Of a stretch of 64,000 bases of DNA, positions 18,055 through 27,458 are shown piece after piece. The stretch lies in the NCBI GenBank assembly GCA_023398375.1, contig JAEWSH010000051.1, positions 310,001 to 374,000 of the forward strand, written 5' to 3'. The DNA comes from Bacillota bacterium (GTDB lineage Bacteria; Bacillota; Clostridia; Lachnospirales; Lachnospiraceae). Within the stretch, counting starts at the first letter, position 1, and each line of letters opens with the position of its first letter. The notes beneath the pieces are model-generated. The model was not told where the DNA came from. It saw only the letters and a list, made by a program, of their open reading frames with translations, and did not search any database. The position numbers and the translations under genes were made by a program.

Positions 18055-18660
18055 ATGAGTTTAGTACCTTATGTCATTGAACAGACAAGTAGAGGCGAAA
18101 GATCTTACGATATCTATTCAAGACTTTTGAAAGAAAGAATTATCTTTTTAGGCGAAGAAGTAAGTGAAACATCAGCAAGTGTAATTGTCGCTCAGTTATT
18201 ATTTCTGGAAGCAGAAGATCCTGAAAAGGATATTCATTTATACATTAATAGTCCTGGCGGATCTGTAACAGCAGGAATGGCTATTTATGATACGATGCAA
18301 TTTATTAAATGTGATGTGTCAACAAACTGTCTCGGCATGGCAGCCAGCATGGGCGCATTTCTGTTGGCTGGCGGTGCAAAGGGAAAGAGATTTGCACTTC
18401 CTAATGCAGAGGTTATGATTCACCAGCCGTCAGGCGGTGCACAGGGTCAGGCAACAGAGATTGAGATTACAGCAAGACATATCTTACAGACGAAAGAGAA
18501 GCTGAATCGCATATTGGCTGCGAATACAGGGCAGCCTTATGATGTAGTGGCAGCTGATACAGAAAGAGACAATTGGAAGACAGCAGAAGAAGCGAAAGCA
18601 TATGGATTGATCGATCATGTTATTGTAACTCGTACCAATGCTGTAGAACAAAATAAATAA
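18055..18660 (+). CDS. clpP: ATP-dependent Clp protease proteolytic subunit
   Basis: ClpP is the barrel-shaped serine peptidase that works with ClpX or other AAA+ unfoldases. The catalytic Ser is in GMAASMGAFLLAGG, the His in AEVMIHQPSGGAQGQ, and the Asp in AADTERDNW. Starting at ATG 18055 (TTAGGAGG site) gives about 201 residues, normal for the family; a start further upstream is not supported. clpX follows 25 bp later, so the protease and its unfoldase are co-transcribed. Confidence 0.97.
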   Translation: MSLVPYVIEQTSRGERSYDIYSRLLKERIIFLGEEVSETSASVIVAQLLFLEAEDPEKDIHLYINSPGGSVTAGMAIYDTMQFIKCDVSTNCLGMAASMGAFLLAGGAKGKRFALPNAEVMIHQPSGGAQGQATEIEITARHILQTKEKLNRILAANTGQPYDVVAADTERDNWKTAEEAKAYGLIDHVIVTRTNAVEQNK

Positions 18661-18685
18661 TACCTAAATAAGTAGGGAGTTTAAA

Positions 18686-19939
18686 ATGGCAGGAAAGAAT
18701 TCTGACGTAAGATGTTCTTTTTGTAATAAGACCCAGGATCAGGTGAAAAAATTGATTGCGGGACCGGAGGGTGTCTATATCTGTGATGAATGTATCGAAA
18801 TTTGTGCAGACATTTTGGAAGACGAATTTGATGATGAAGAAACGGAAGATACTACATCACCTGAAATTAATCTTCTAAAACCGGTAGAAATCAAGGAATT
18901 TTTGGATGATTACGTGATTGGCCAGGAAGAAGCTAAAAAGGTACTTTCTGTTGCGGTATATAATCACTACAAACGTGTTACCTCGGAGAAAGATCCGGAG
19001 GTTGAATTACAGAAAAGTAATATTATAATGGTAGGTCCGACCGGCTCCGGTAAGACGTTACTGGCACAGACCTTAGCAAAAACAATTAATGTACCGTTTG
19101 CGATTGCAGATGCTACCACATTAACAGAAGCGGGTTATGTTGGTGAGGATGTAGAGAATATTCTTCTCAAACTGATCCAATCCGCAGATTACGAAGTAGA
19201 GCGTGCCCAATATGGCATTATCTATATTGATGAAATTGATAAAATAACTAAAAAAGGTGAAAACGTATCTATCACGAGAGATGTTTCTGGTGAAGGTGTG
19301 CAGCAGGCTCTGCTGAAAATTATTGAAGGGACAGTAGCGTCTGTTCCACCGCAAGGCGGCAGAAAACATCCACATCAGGAGCTTATTCAGATAGATACCA
19401 GTAATATTCTATTTATCTGCGGAGGTGCTTTTGACGGTCTGGAGAAAATTGTGGAAGCAAGACTGGATCGCAATTCAATCGGATTTAATGCAGAGATTGC
19501 AGATAAGGGAGAAAAAGAGATCGGTGAGTTACTGAATAAGGTAACACCGCAGGATCTTGTAAAGTATGGACTGATTCCTGAATTTGTAGGACGTGTACCG
19601 ATTAATGTATCTTTGGAAGGATTAGATGAGAAGGCATTGGTTCGAATCTTAAGAGAGCCAAAAAGTGCATTAATAAAACAATATCAGAAATTATTTGAAT
19701 TTGATGATGTAATACTTCACTTTGAACCTGACGCAATTGAATTAATTGCAAAACAGGCAATGGAGAGAAAAACAGGAGCAAGAGGTTTGCGTTCCATTAT
19801 GGAAAGCGTTATGATGGATTTGATGTATCGCATTCCTTCTGATGAAACAATCGAAAGCTGTACCATAACAAAGGGCGCAGTAGAAGGAACTAGTGAGCCG
19901 CTAATTGTACATCGTGAAAAGTTAAAGAAAGCGAAGTAA
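18686..19939 (+). CDS. clpX: ATP-dependent Clp protease ATP-binding subunit ClpX
   Basis: ClpX unfolds tagged proteins and feeds them to ClpP. The 417-residue protein begins with the zinc-binding domain (CSFCNKTQDQV...CDECIEIC). The AAA+ module contains Walker A GPTGSGKTLLA, Walker B IIYIDEIDKI, and the substrate pore loop GYVGEDVENIL. The sensor-2 arginine lies in KTGARGLRSIME. It sits directly behind clpP with its own Shine-Dalgarno sequence. Confidence 0.97.
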   Translation: MAGKNSDVRCSFCNKTQDQVKKLIAGPEGVYICDECIEICADILEDEFDDEETEDTTSPEINLLKPVEIKEFLDDYVIGQEEAKKVLSVAVYNHYKRVTSEKDPEVELQKSNIIMVGPTGSGKTLLAQTLAKTINVPFAIADATTLTEAGYVGEDVENILLKLIQSADYEVERAQYGIIYIDEIDKITKKGENVSITRDVSGEGVQQALLKIIEGTVASVPPQGGRKHPHQELIQIDTSNILFICGGAFDGLEKIVEARLDRNSIGFNAEIADKGEKEIGELLNKVTPQDLVKYGLIPEFVGRVPINVSLEGLDEKALVRILREPKSALIKQYQKLFEFDDVILHFEPDAIELIAKQAMERKTGARGLRSIMESVMMDLMYRIPSDETIESCTITKGAVEGTSEPLIVHREKLKKAK

Positions 19940-19953
19940 AGAAGATATACTGT

Positions 19954-19981
19954 AAACGCCGCCCACTTAAGGGTGGCGTTT
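19954..19981 (+). terminator. GC-rich hairpin between clpX and lon
   Basis: AAACGCCGCCC pairs with GGGTGGCGTTT around a six-base loop. No T run follows, so it may be a partial terminator or an mRNA-stability element rather than a full stop. Confidence 0.5.
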
Positions 19982-20036
19982 ATGCTGTACATGATTAACG
20001 AAGCATGGGGTTTCGTTAATTTATCGGAGAGAGAAT

Positions 20037-22400
20037 ATGTCAAGAAAGAAGAACGAAGAAAAATCAATCATTAGAATACCGGCAGTTGCATTACGTGGAC
20101 TAACAATTTTACCAGATACGATTATTCACTTTGATTTAAGCAGAAAAAAATCGATACAGGCAGTAGAACAGGCAATGATGGATAATCAAAAGATATTTTT
20201 AATTACGCAGAAAGATGCGGATATTGATGACCCGGATTATGACAGATTGTATCAGATAGGTACGATTGCAATGGTGAAACAGGTAACTAAATTACCGAAT
20301 AATATTGTGAGGGTATTAGTAGACGGAGAAACAAGAGCTGGCTTACATAGTATTGACAAAGAAATTTTGGAATACCTGCTTGCAGATGTGGAGATAATTG
20401 AAACAGATATCACAGACTACAAGGAAAATGAAGAAGAAGCGATGATACGGGAGATGGAAGATTTATTTACGCAATATAAACAGTATCATCCAAAGACAGG
20501 AAAGTCTTTGATTCAGCAGTTTGAACATGCCAGAAAGCTTGGAAAACTATTGGATAGCATTGCTATTAATACCCCTGTAAGTTATACTGTGAAACAAAAA
20601 GTACTGGAAGCCATTGATGAAAAAGAACGATATGCATATTTAGCGCATGTGTTGTATAATGAAATTGAAATCGCAAAAATTAAATCAGATTTGGCAGAAC
20701 AGATAAAAGCTAAAGTTGAAAAGAATCAAAAAGAATATATCTTAAGGGAGCAGCTGGGATATATCAGAGAAGAACTTGGTGAAAATAATTCGTATTCCGA
20801 TGCTGAGCAGTTTGAGTCTGAATTGAAAAAATTAAAAGCAGGCAAGGAAGTCAAAGATAAGATTCAAAAAGAAATCTCGCGTTTTAAGGGTATCGCCGGA
20901 AATAGTTCAGAAAGCAGTATGCAGCGTGCGTATATTGAAACCTTATTAGAACTTCCATGGGATAAAGTGTCAAAAGATAATTTGGATATTAGAAGAGCCG
21001 AAGAGGTACTGAATGAAGAACACTTCGGCCTTGAAAAAGTAAAAGAGCGTATGTTGGAGTTTCTGGCAGTCAGAAGCCTTACCAGTCATGGAGAGAGCCC
21101 AATCATATGTCTGGTCGGACCGCCGGGAACAGGTAAAACATCCATAGCGCATTCAGTTGCAACAGCGATGAACAAGAAGTATGTGCGCATATCTTTGGGA
21201 GGTGTGCGAGATGAAGCAGAGATTCGGGGGCATCGAAAGACATATGTAGGGGCAATGCCCGGAAGAATCGTGACGGGACTTAAAAACGCAGGCGTTAAAA
21301 ATCCACTTATTTTATTAGATGAAATTGATAAGATGAGCAGTGATTATAAAGGAGATACGGCAGCTGCATTGCTAGAAGTATTAGACGCTGAGCAGAATAA
21401 TAAATTCAGGGATCATTATGTAGAAATACCGATAGATTTGTCTAAAGTACTTTTTATAGCAACAGCAAATTCAGTGGAATCTATTCCGCGACCTTTGCTG
21501 GATCGAATGGAACTAATTGAAATCAATAGTTATACAGCGAATGAGAAGTTTCATATTGCAAAACAATTTCTGGTTCAAAAACAAGTCAAACAGAATGGTC
21601 TGGAGGCAGTACAACTTTCCATCAGTGATCATGCCTTGGAAAAAATCATCCAATTTTATACAAGAGAGGCGGGGGTACGTGAACTTGAAAGGAAAATTGG
21701 AGGAATATGCCGCAAAGCAGCCAGAAGAATATTACAGGACAAAGTCGGTACAATAAAAGTAACAAGCAGCAATTTAAAAACGTATCTCGGTATGGAAAAA
21801 TACGCTTTGGATAAGGCCAATGAAGAAGATGGAATCGGCATTGTGAGAGGGCTGGCATGGACCAGTGTCGGCGGAGACACCTTGCAGATAGAAGTGAATG
21901 TAATGCCGGGTAAGGGAGAACTGGAATTAACCGGTCAGTTAGGAGAAGTGATGAGAGAATCAGCACTCGCGGGAATGAGCTATGTACGTTCCATTAGTGA
22001 TGACTATAAGATCGCATCTGATTTTTATAAAGAACATGATTTTCATATTCATATTCCGGAAGGCTCAGTTCCAAAAGATGGTCCGTCAGCGGGCATTACC
22101 ATGGCAACCGCCGTTTTGTCTGCAGTTACCAATACGCCGGTAAGGGCAAGTGTAGCAATGACAGGTGAAATTACCTTGCGTGGACGCGTACTTCCGATCG
22201 GAGGCCTGAAAGAGAAGATTCTGGCAGCAAAGATTGCAGGTATTAAGACAGTTCTAGTACCAAAAGAGAATGAGAAGGATATTGATGAAATCTCACAGGA
22301 AATCAGGACGGGGCTGGATATTATATTTGTTACAACGATGCAGGATGTCGTTCTTCATGCATTTATTAATACAAGTAAGAAGAGAATGAAAACAAAGTAA
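20037..22400 (+). CDS. lon: ATP-dependent protease Lon
   Basis: Lon is a cytoplasmic AAA+ serine protease that degrades misfolded and regulatory proteins. The 787-residue product has the N-terminal substrate-recognition domain, an AAA+ domain with Walker A GPPGTGKTSIA and Walker B LILLDEIDKM, and the C-terminal peptidase domain with catalytic Ser in PKDGPSAGIT and Lys in IGGLKEKILAAK. The start ATG at 20037 follows a GGAGAGA site. engB follows closely, the usual lon-engB order. Confidence 0.97.
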   Translation: MSRKKNEEKSIIRIPAVALRGLTILPDTIIHFDLSRKKSIQAVEQAMMDNQKIFLITQKDADIDDPDYDRLYQIGTIAMVKQVTKLPNNIVRVLVDGETRAGLHSIDKEILEYLLADVEIIETDITDYKENEEEAMIREMEDLFTQYKQYHPKTGKSLIQQFEHARKLGKLLDSIAINTPVSYTVKQKVLEAIDEKERYAYLAHVLYNEIEIAKIKSDLAEQIKAKVEKNQKEYILREQLGYIREELGENNSYSDAEQFESELKKLKAGKEVKDKIQKEISRFKGIAGNSSESSMQRAYIETLLELPWDKVSKDNLDIRRAEEVLNEEHFGLEKVKERMLEFLAVRSLTSHGESPIICLVGPPGTGKTSIAHSVATAMNKKYVRISLGGVRDEAEIRGHRKTYVGAMPGRIVTGLKNAGVKNPLILLDEIDKMSSDYKGDTAAALLEVLDAEQNNKFRDHYVEIPIDLSKVLFIATANSVESIPRPLLDRMELIEINSYTANEKFHIAKQFLVQKQVKQNGLEAVQLSISDHALEKIIQFYTREAGVRELERKIGGICRKAARRILQDKVGTIKVTSSNLKTYLGMEKYALDKANEEDGIGIVRGLAWTSVGGDTLQIEVNVMPGKGELELTGQLGEVMRESALAGMSYVRSISDDYKIASDFYKEHDFHIHIPEGSVPKDGPSAGITMATAVLSAVTNTPVRASVAMTGEITLRGRVLPIGGLKEKILAAKIAGIKTVLVPKENEKDIDEISQEIRTGLDIIFVTTMQDVVLHAFINTSKKRMKTK

Positions 22401-22453
22401 TTTGCATTGATAGGATGGATATAGATCTGTCATGTAGAATGGAGCAGTTTCAG

Positions 22454-23047
22454 ATGATTATTAAAAATGTGAATTTGGAAACAGTATGCGGAATTACAAG
22501 CACGCTGCCGGAAACCATTTATCCGGAGATCGCCTTCGCGGGGAAAAGTAATGTAGGCAAGTCTTCTCTTATTAATGCGCTTATGAATCGTAAGTCTTAT
22601 GCTAGAATAAGTGCGCAGCCGGGAAAAACACAGACCATAAACTATTATAATATTAACGAGGCATTGTATTTTGTGGATCTGCCAGGGTATGGTTATGCAA
22701 GTGTATCACAATCAGTAAAAGAAAAATGGGGTAAAATGATAGAAAATTATCTGCATACCTCCAAACAGCTAAAGGCAGTTTTTTTGCTGATCGATATCAG
22801 ACATGTACCTTCGGGAAATGACAAGAATATGTATGAATGGATACGGCACAATGGATTTCACCCTGTTATTATTGCGACAAAATTAGATAAGATTAATCGT
22901 AGTCAGATACAAAAACAGGTAAAGTTAATTAAACTCGGCCTGGATGCAGAACCTGATACGATCATTCTTCCTTTTTCTGCGCAGACAAAACAGGGAAGAG
23001 AAGAAATCTATGAATTCATAGAATCCTTGGTTGGCGTTACAGAGTAA
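22454..23047 (+). CDS. engB: Ribosome biogenesis GTPase EngB/YsxC
   Basis: EngB is an essential GTPase for 50S subunit assembly. The GTPase motifs are G1 GKSNVGKSSLIN, G3 DLPGYGYA, G4 ATKLDKI, plus the switch region QPGKTQTINYYNI. The usual N-terminus MIIKNVNLETV corresponds to the ATG at 22454 with GGAG upstream, giving 197 residues; in-frame ATGs at 22415 and 22439 are alternatives. It follows lon and precedes an AI-2E family permease with a GGAGG site. Confidence 0.95.
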   Translation: MIIKNVNLETVCGITSTLPETIYPEIAFAGKSNVGKSSLINALMNRKSYARISAQPGKTQTINYYNINEALYFVDLPGYGYASVSQSVKEKWGKMIENYLHTSKQLKAVFLLIDIRHVPSGNDKNMYEWIRHNGFHPVIIATKLDKINRSQIQKQVKLIKLGLDAEPDTIILPFSAQTKQGREEIYEFIESLVGVTE

Positions 23048-23062
23048 TTAAGGAGGTTACAG

Positions 23063-24259
23063 ATGCAAGGAGAAACAAGAAGGTATGTAAAAATTGTATT
23101 AAATCTGGCAATAGCAATAATAGTACTGGTTATTTCTATTTGGATCGTACCCAAAGCGATTATATTTTTTATGCCTTTGCTGATTGGCTGGCTGATTGCG
23201 TTGGTTGCAAATCCGCTCGTCAAGTTCTTAGAAGAAAAATTAAAGATAAGAAGAAAAGCAGTATCCGGGCTGGTAATAGTGTTGGTTCTTGCGGGTGTAA
23301 TTCTAATAAGTTATCTTATTGTTTCGAAACTAGCAACTGAATTAATTGGCTTTATTAGTGACCTGCCGAATCTCTGGAAGAGTCTGGAGCAGGATATGCA
23401 GGTGATCAGCCGGAAATTAGATATTATTTATCAGCGGTTACCGGATAATCTGCAGGACAGGTTCCTGATTATAGGTGAAGAAACCAATACAGTCATAAAA
23501 GAATTTGTAGGAAAGGCAGGAACACCGACATTTGTAGCTGTGAGCGCGTTTGCTAAAAATATTCCGTCTATCGTTGTAAATGTAATAATGTGTATTCTGT
23601 CAGCTTATTTTTTTACAGCTGAAAAAGACTATCTATCAAATACGGTGCGGAAGATAATTCCAATATCAATCCAGAAAAAATGGGATATTGTATATGAAAG
23701 TCTGAAAAAAGCGGTGGGCGGTTATTTTAAAGCGCAAATAAAAATAGAAATATGGATTTATTTTCTTATGGTATTCGGTTTGATGATATTGCATATAGAT
23801 TATGCCCTTTTAATTGCTTTCGGAGTTGCAATTCTTGATTTCTTACCATTTTTTGGAACAGGAGCTGTCATGCTTCCTTGGGCGATCGTAAAATTTTTAA
23901 GTTCAGATTATACAATGTCGATAGGACTTCTCATCATATGGGGCGTAAGTCAATTGGTGCGTCAGATCATTCAGCCTAAAATTATGGGTGATTCCATAGG
24001 AATGCAGCCTATACCGACATTGTTGCTTTTATTTGTGGGATATAAGATAGCGGGAGTAGTAGGAATGATAGTAGCAGTTCCGATTGGAATTATTATTTAT
24101 AATATGTATCAATCCGGAATTTTTCGTACCACACAGGTGAGTCTGCAATTACTCATAAAAAGTATGAATAATTTTCGCAGATATGATAAAGAGGATATGG
24201 AATATTTGAAAAAAGATAACAATGATACTGATAAGAAAAACAGCAAAAGTATAAAGTAG
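23063..24259 (+). CDS. AI-2E family transporter (putative permease)
   Basis: A 398-residue membrane protein of the AI-2E/TqsA/YtvI family with about eight hydrophobic segments. The family block FGVAILDFLPFFGTGAVMLPWAI and the later PKIMGDSIGMQPIPTLLLLF are visible. Family members include autoinducer-2 exporters and Na+/H+ antiporters, so the cargo is not known; no luxS is present here. The C-terminal 25 residues are highly charged and probably cytoplasmic. Confidence 0.85.
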   Translation: MQGETRRYVKIVLNLAIAIIVLVISIWIVPKAIIFFMPLLIGWLIALVANPLVKFLEEKLKIRRKAVSGLVIVLVLAGVILISYLIVSKLATELIGFISDLPNLWKSLEQDMQVISRKLDIIYQRLPDNLQDRFLIIGEETNTVIKEFVGKAGTPTFVAVSAFAKNIPSIVVNVIMCILSAYFFTAEKDYLSNTVRKIIPISIQKKWDIVYESLKKAVGGYFKAQIKIEIWIYFLMVFGLMILHIDYALLIAFGVAILDFLPFFGTGAVMLPWAIVKFLSSDYTMSIGLLIIWGVSQLVRQIIQPKIMGDSIGMQPIPTLLLLFVGYKIAGVVGMIVAVPIGIIIYNMYQSGIFRTTQVSLQLLIKSMNNFRRYDKEDMEYLKKDNNDTDKKNSKSIK

Positions 24260-24304
24260 TATTAAATATAGTGAATTGACATATGACAGAGGAGCTGACG
24301 TGAG

Positions 24305-25294
24305 ATGAAAACAAGAGTAACCGTATATAATTTCCGTGATTTCGATGAAAGAAAATGGTTTGACAAATTCAGTGAAGAACTGGATATTGAATTGGTGACC
24401 TGTCCTGATCCCCCTACGTTAGAAAACGCCAACCTGGCGGAAGGCAGCCAGTGCATTGACATCGTTACATCGAAGTTACCCAGGGATTTGATTCAGAAAT
24501 TCCACTCCTATGGAGTAGGTTATATTACGACCAGGACGATAGGATATGATCATATTGATGTAGCAGCAGCAAAAGAATGCGGTATTAAAGTAGCAAATGC
24601 ACCTTACGGACCAGAGGGAGTTGCTGATTATACAATTATGCTAATGCTTATGAGCATTCGTAAGATGAAATGTATTATGCAGAGAAATGTTGTGCAGGAT
24701 TATACACTAAAGGGAATTCAGGGAAGAGAATTAAAGTATCTTACAGTCGCAGTAATTGGTACTGGCAGAATCGGCAGAACAGTAATCAAAAATCTGTCAG
24801 GGTTCGGGTGCAGGATTTTAGCATATGATGTTCATGAAAATGAAGAAGTGAAGCAATATGCTACCTATGTGAAGGAAGAGATTATCTGGAAAGAAGCAGA
24901 TATGATTACATTCCACGCACCATTAACAGAAGATAATTTTCATATGATCAATCAGAATACCATTGCACAAATGAAAGAAGGCGTAGTGGTCATTAATACT
25001 GCCAGAGGAGGTCTGATTGATTCGAAAGCATTCATTGACGGAATAGAATCAGGTAAAATAGGAGCGGCCGGCCTGGATGTGGTAGAAGATGAATTCTCGC
25101 TCTATTATTATGATCGTAAATCAGATATTCTCACGAACAGAGAACTAGCGCTTCTTAAGAGTTATCCAAATGTGATCGTCTCACATCACATGGCTTTCTA
25201 TACAGATAATTATGGAAAGACAGTAATAGGTGATTCGCTGAAAGGATGCAAATTATTCGTTGAAGGAAAAGAAAATCCCTGGGAGGTAGTATAA
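24305..25294 (+). CDS. D-isomer specific 2-hydroxyacid dehydrogenase (D-lactate dehydrogenase-like)
   Basis: A 329-residue NAD-dependent dehydrogenase. The nucleotide-binding Rossmann motif is VIGTGRIGRTV. The catalytic Arg lies in NTARGGLID, Glu in LDVVEDE, and His in VSHHMAFYTD. The TRTIGYDHIDVAAAKECGIKVANAPY segment is typical of D-lactate dehydrogenases and VanH-like enzymes. Substrate is most likely pyruvate or another 2-oxoacid. It begins a tight run of genes; truA starts one base after its stop codon. Confidence 0.88.
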   Translation: MKTRVTVYNFRDFDERKWFDKFSEELDIELVTCPDPPTLENANLAEGSQCIDIVTSKLPRDLIQKFHSYGVGYITTRTIGYDHIDVAAAKECGIKVANAPYGPEGVADYTIMLMLMSIRKMKCIMQRNVVQDYTLKGIQGRELKYLTVAVIGTGRIGRTVIKNLSGFGCRILAYDVHENEEVKQYATYVKEEIIWKEADMITFHAPLTEDNFHMINQNTIAQMKEGVVVINTARGGLIDSKAFIDGIESGKIGAAGLDVVEDEFSLYYYDRKSDILTNRELALLKSYPNVIVSHHMAFYTDNYGKTVIGDSLKGCKLFVEGKENPWEVV

Positions 25295-25295
25295 T

Positions 25296-26033
25296 TTGCA
25301 AAATTATAAAATAGTCGTTCAGTATGAAGGAACCAGATACCAGGGCTGGCAGCGACAGGAAACTACGGGGAATACGCTGCAGGGAAAGTTTGAAGCAATC
25401 TTAACGAAAATGTGTGATAAAAAAATAGAGGTGCAGGCATCGGGAAGAACAGATGCAGGTGTACATGCGTACGGGCAGGTAGCAAATTTTCATATTGATA
25501 CAAAGAGAACACCACAGGAGATCATGGATTATCTAAATCAATATCTTCCGGAAGATGTAGCAGTAATAACAATCGAAAAAGTACCGGAACGATTTCATAG
25601 CAGACTGAATGCAAAAGGTAAGACGTATCTGTATCGTGTCTTAAATAGCAGCGTGCCACATATATTTGACAGAAGGTATGTGTATCAGGTGGAACAGTCG
25701 CTTGATATAGACAGTATGCAAAAAGCCGCGGAGTATTTAATCGGAACTCACGATTTTAAGGCTTTTACATCTACAAAGAAAAGTAAAAAATCAACAGTCA
25801 GGACAATAGAATCAATTCATATAGAACTTGTGAGAGATGAGATTCAATTTTTTTATAAAGGAAATGGTTTTCTATATCATATGGTTCGTATCTTAACAGG
25901 TACATTATTAGAAATTGGAATGGGAGAGAGAAGTGTCTGCGATATTCCGGTTATTTTAGAATCCGGTCTGCGTGAGCGGGCAGGCGCATTGATACCGGCA
26001 AGGGGACTTACACTTATCGAAGTAAGATATTGA
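25296..26033 (+). CDS. truA: tRNA pseudouridine(38-40) synthase
   Basis: TruA makes pseudouridine at positions 38-40 of tRNA anticodon arms. The 245-residue protein contains the catalytic Asp in ASGRTDAGVHAYGQVANF, plus RFHSRLNAKGKTYLYR and FLYHMVRILTGTLLEIG. Translation starts at a TTG (25296) preceded by GGGAGG. The stop overlaps the start of the following VanZ-like gene by four bases, indicating translational coupling. Confidence 0.95.
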   Translation: MQNYKIVVQYEGTRYQGWQRQETTGNTLQGKFEAILTKMCDKKIEVQASGRTDAGVHAYGQVANFHIDTKRTPQEIMDYLNQYLPEDVAVITIEKVPERFHSRLNAKGKTYLYRVLNSSVPHIFDRRYVYQVEQSLDIDSMQKAAEYLIGTHDFKAFTSTKKSKKSTVRTIESIHIELVRDEIQFFYKGNGFLYHMVRILTGTLLEIGMGERSVCDIPVILESGLRERAGALIPARGLTLIEVRY

Positions 26034-26521
26034 GTAAAACGAATAACCAGGAAAAGATTAAAAAGAGTTGGAAAATATTTGTATTTTTTTATATTCTTGT
26101 TATTATTAAATTAATTATATTTAAATACCCAATTTCGATATTAGGTTCTATTATGGAAAATTGGGGAAGTGAGTCTATTCGGAATGGTGTTCATTCTGCT
26201 AATTTTATTCCATTTAAAACAATTAAGATGTATATCCGATATTATGGAAGTTTGAATAGTTTTGAGAACTTATTTGGAAATATCCTCATTTTTATACCGC
26301 TTGGCTGTTTTTTACCAAAGGCCCTTTCAAGGATGAAAAATATTTTTTGGATGTTTCTGTTTTCTGGATGTTTTATTATAGATATTGAATTATTTCAATT
26401 GGTTACAAGGTTTGGAGAATTTGATGTAGATGATATTATTTTGAATTTGCTTGGCGTATTGATAGGGTTCGCGCTATACCATACAATTCATTTATGTAAA
26501 AAAAGAATAAAAAAGATATAG
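26030..26521 (+). CDS. VanZ-family membrane protein
   Basis: A 163-residue membrane protein with about four helices. The signature NLFGNILIFIPLGCFLP and the following ELFQLVTRFGEFDVDDIILNLLGVLIG match the VanZ-like domain, first described for teicoplanin resistance but also widespread with unknown function. It starts with TTG overlapping the truA stop (TTGA). There is no vancomycin cluster nearby, so resistance should not be assumed. Confidence 0.8.
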   Translation: MSKTNNQEKIKKSWKIFVFFYILVIIKLIIFKYPISILGSIMENWGSESIRNGVHSANFIPFKTIKMYIRYYGSLNSFENLFGNILIFIPLGCFLPKALSRMKNIFWMFLFSGCFIIDIELFQLVTRFGEFDVDDIILNLLGVLIGFALYHTIHLCKKRIKKI

Positions 26522-26541
26522 CATTAGATCAGGAGTAGAAA

Positions 26542-27417
26542 ATGGCAGAATACAGATTAGAAAATGGAAAAATCAGTATTAAGGTTAATAGTTTTGGCGC
26601 TGAATTGAAATCGCTGCAGGATTGTAACAGTAAATTGGAATATATGTGGAATGCAGATCCAAAATTCTGGAAGCGTACCTCTCCAATTCTTTTTCCGATA
26701 GTAGGTAGCTTAAAGAATAATGAATATACTTATGAGGGTGTTACTTATCCCATGTCGCAACATGGATTTGCAAGAGATATGGAATTTGAACTGGTGGAAA
26801 AGTCAGAAAACAAGATTTCTTTTATACTGAACTCCAATGAAGAAACAATACATAAATATCCTTTTACTTTTTGTTTGGAGATTACTTATATTTTGCAGGG
26901 AAGACAAGTTGTGGTAGAATGGAAAGTTGTTAACACCAATGAAAAGAAGATGTATTTCTCTATTGGTGCTCATCCGGCATTTATGTGTCCGACTCATACA
27001 GGAGCAAAACAATCAGAGTATTTCATTAAAATGGATGCTGCTGATAAAGTGGTATCAACAAAGCTTGGTGCAGAAGGATTAGTAACAGCGCAAAAAAGAA
27101 CGTATTTCTTAGAGAATGGCTGTCTGCCTATTACGGAAGAACTATTTGATGAAGATGCATTGGTAATTGAGCATCATCAGGCTCAGAAAGTAGCATTACT
27201 TGATCAAGATCAAAATCCGTATGTGACGGTTTCTTTTGATGCACCGTTATTTGGAATCTGGTCGCCGCCTAAAAAAAAGGCACCTTTTATCTGCATTGAA
27301 CCATGGTATGGAAGATGTGACGGAGAAACTTTTAGAGACGGATTAGAAAAACGGGAATGGGGGAATTCATTAGAAGTAGGAGAGACTTTTGAATCAAAAT
27401 ATACAATAGCCATATAG
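26542..27417 (+). CDS. Aldose 1-epimerase family protein (LacX-like)
   Basis: A 291-residue member of the galactose mutarotase fold, in the LacX-like branch. Visible blocks are RTSPILFPIVGSLK, MSQHGFARDMEFEL, and SIGAHPAFMCP, which contain the His residues used for sugar binding, and CIEPWYGRCDG near the C-terminus. It likely interconverts anomers of a free or phosphorylated sugar, but the substrate is not known. It lies inside the truA-vanZ-epimerase-patatin run. Confidence 0.85.
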   Translation: MAEYRLENGKISIKVNSFGAELKSLQDCNSKLEYMWNADPKFWKRTSPILFPIVGSLKNNEYTYEGVTYPMSQHGFARDMEFELVEKSENKISFILNSNEETIHKYPFTFCLEITYILQGRQVVVEWKVVNTNEKKMYFSIGAHPAFMCPTHTGAKQSEYFIKMDAADKVVSTKLGAEGLVTAQKRTYFLENGCLPITEELFDEDALVIEHHQAQKVALLDQDQNPYVTVSFDAPLFGIWSPPKKKAPFICIEPWYGRCDGETFRDGLEKREWGNSLEVGETFESKYTIAI

Positions 27418-27458
27418 GGGAAAGCAAACAAAATATAAAAGGGGATGAAAGCGAAATC

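Noticed and set aside
23063..24259. AI-2E family gene as proof of AI-2 signalling
   Set aside because: Family members have other substrates and no luxS or lsr gene is in the window.
26030..26521. VanZ-like gene as evidence of glycopeptide resistance
   Set aside because: No vanA/B-type ligase or vanX nearby; the nearby 2-hydroxyacid dehydrogenase alone is not enough to call a VanH pathway.
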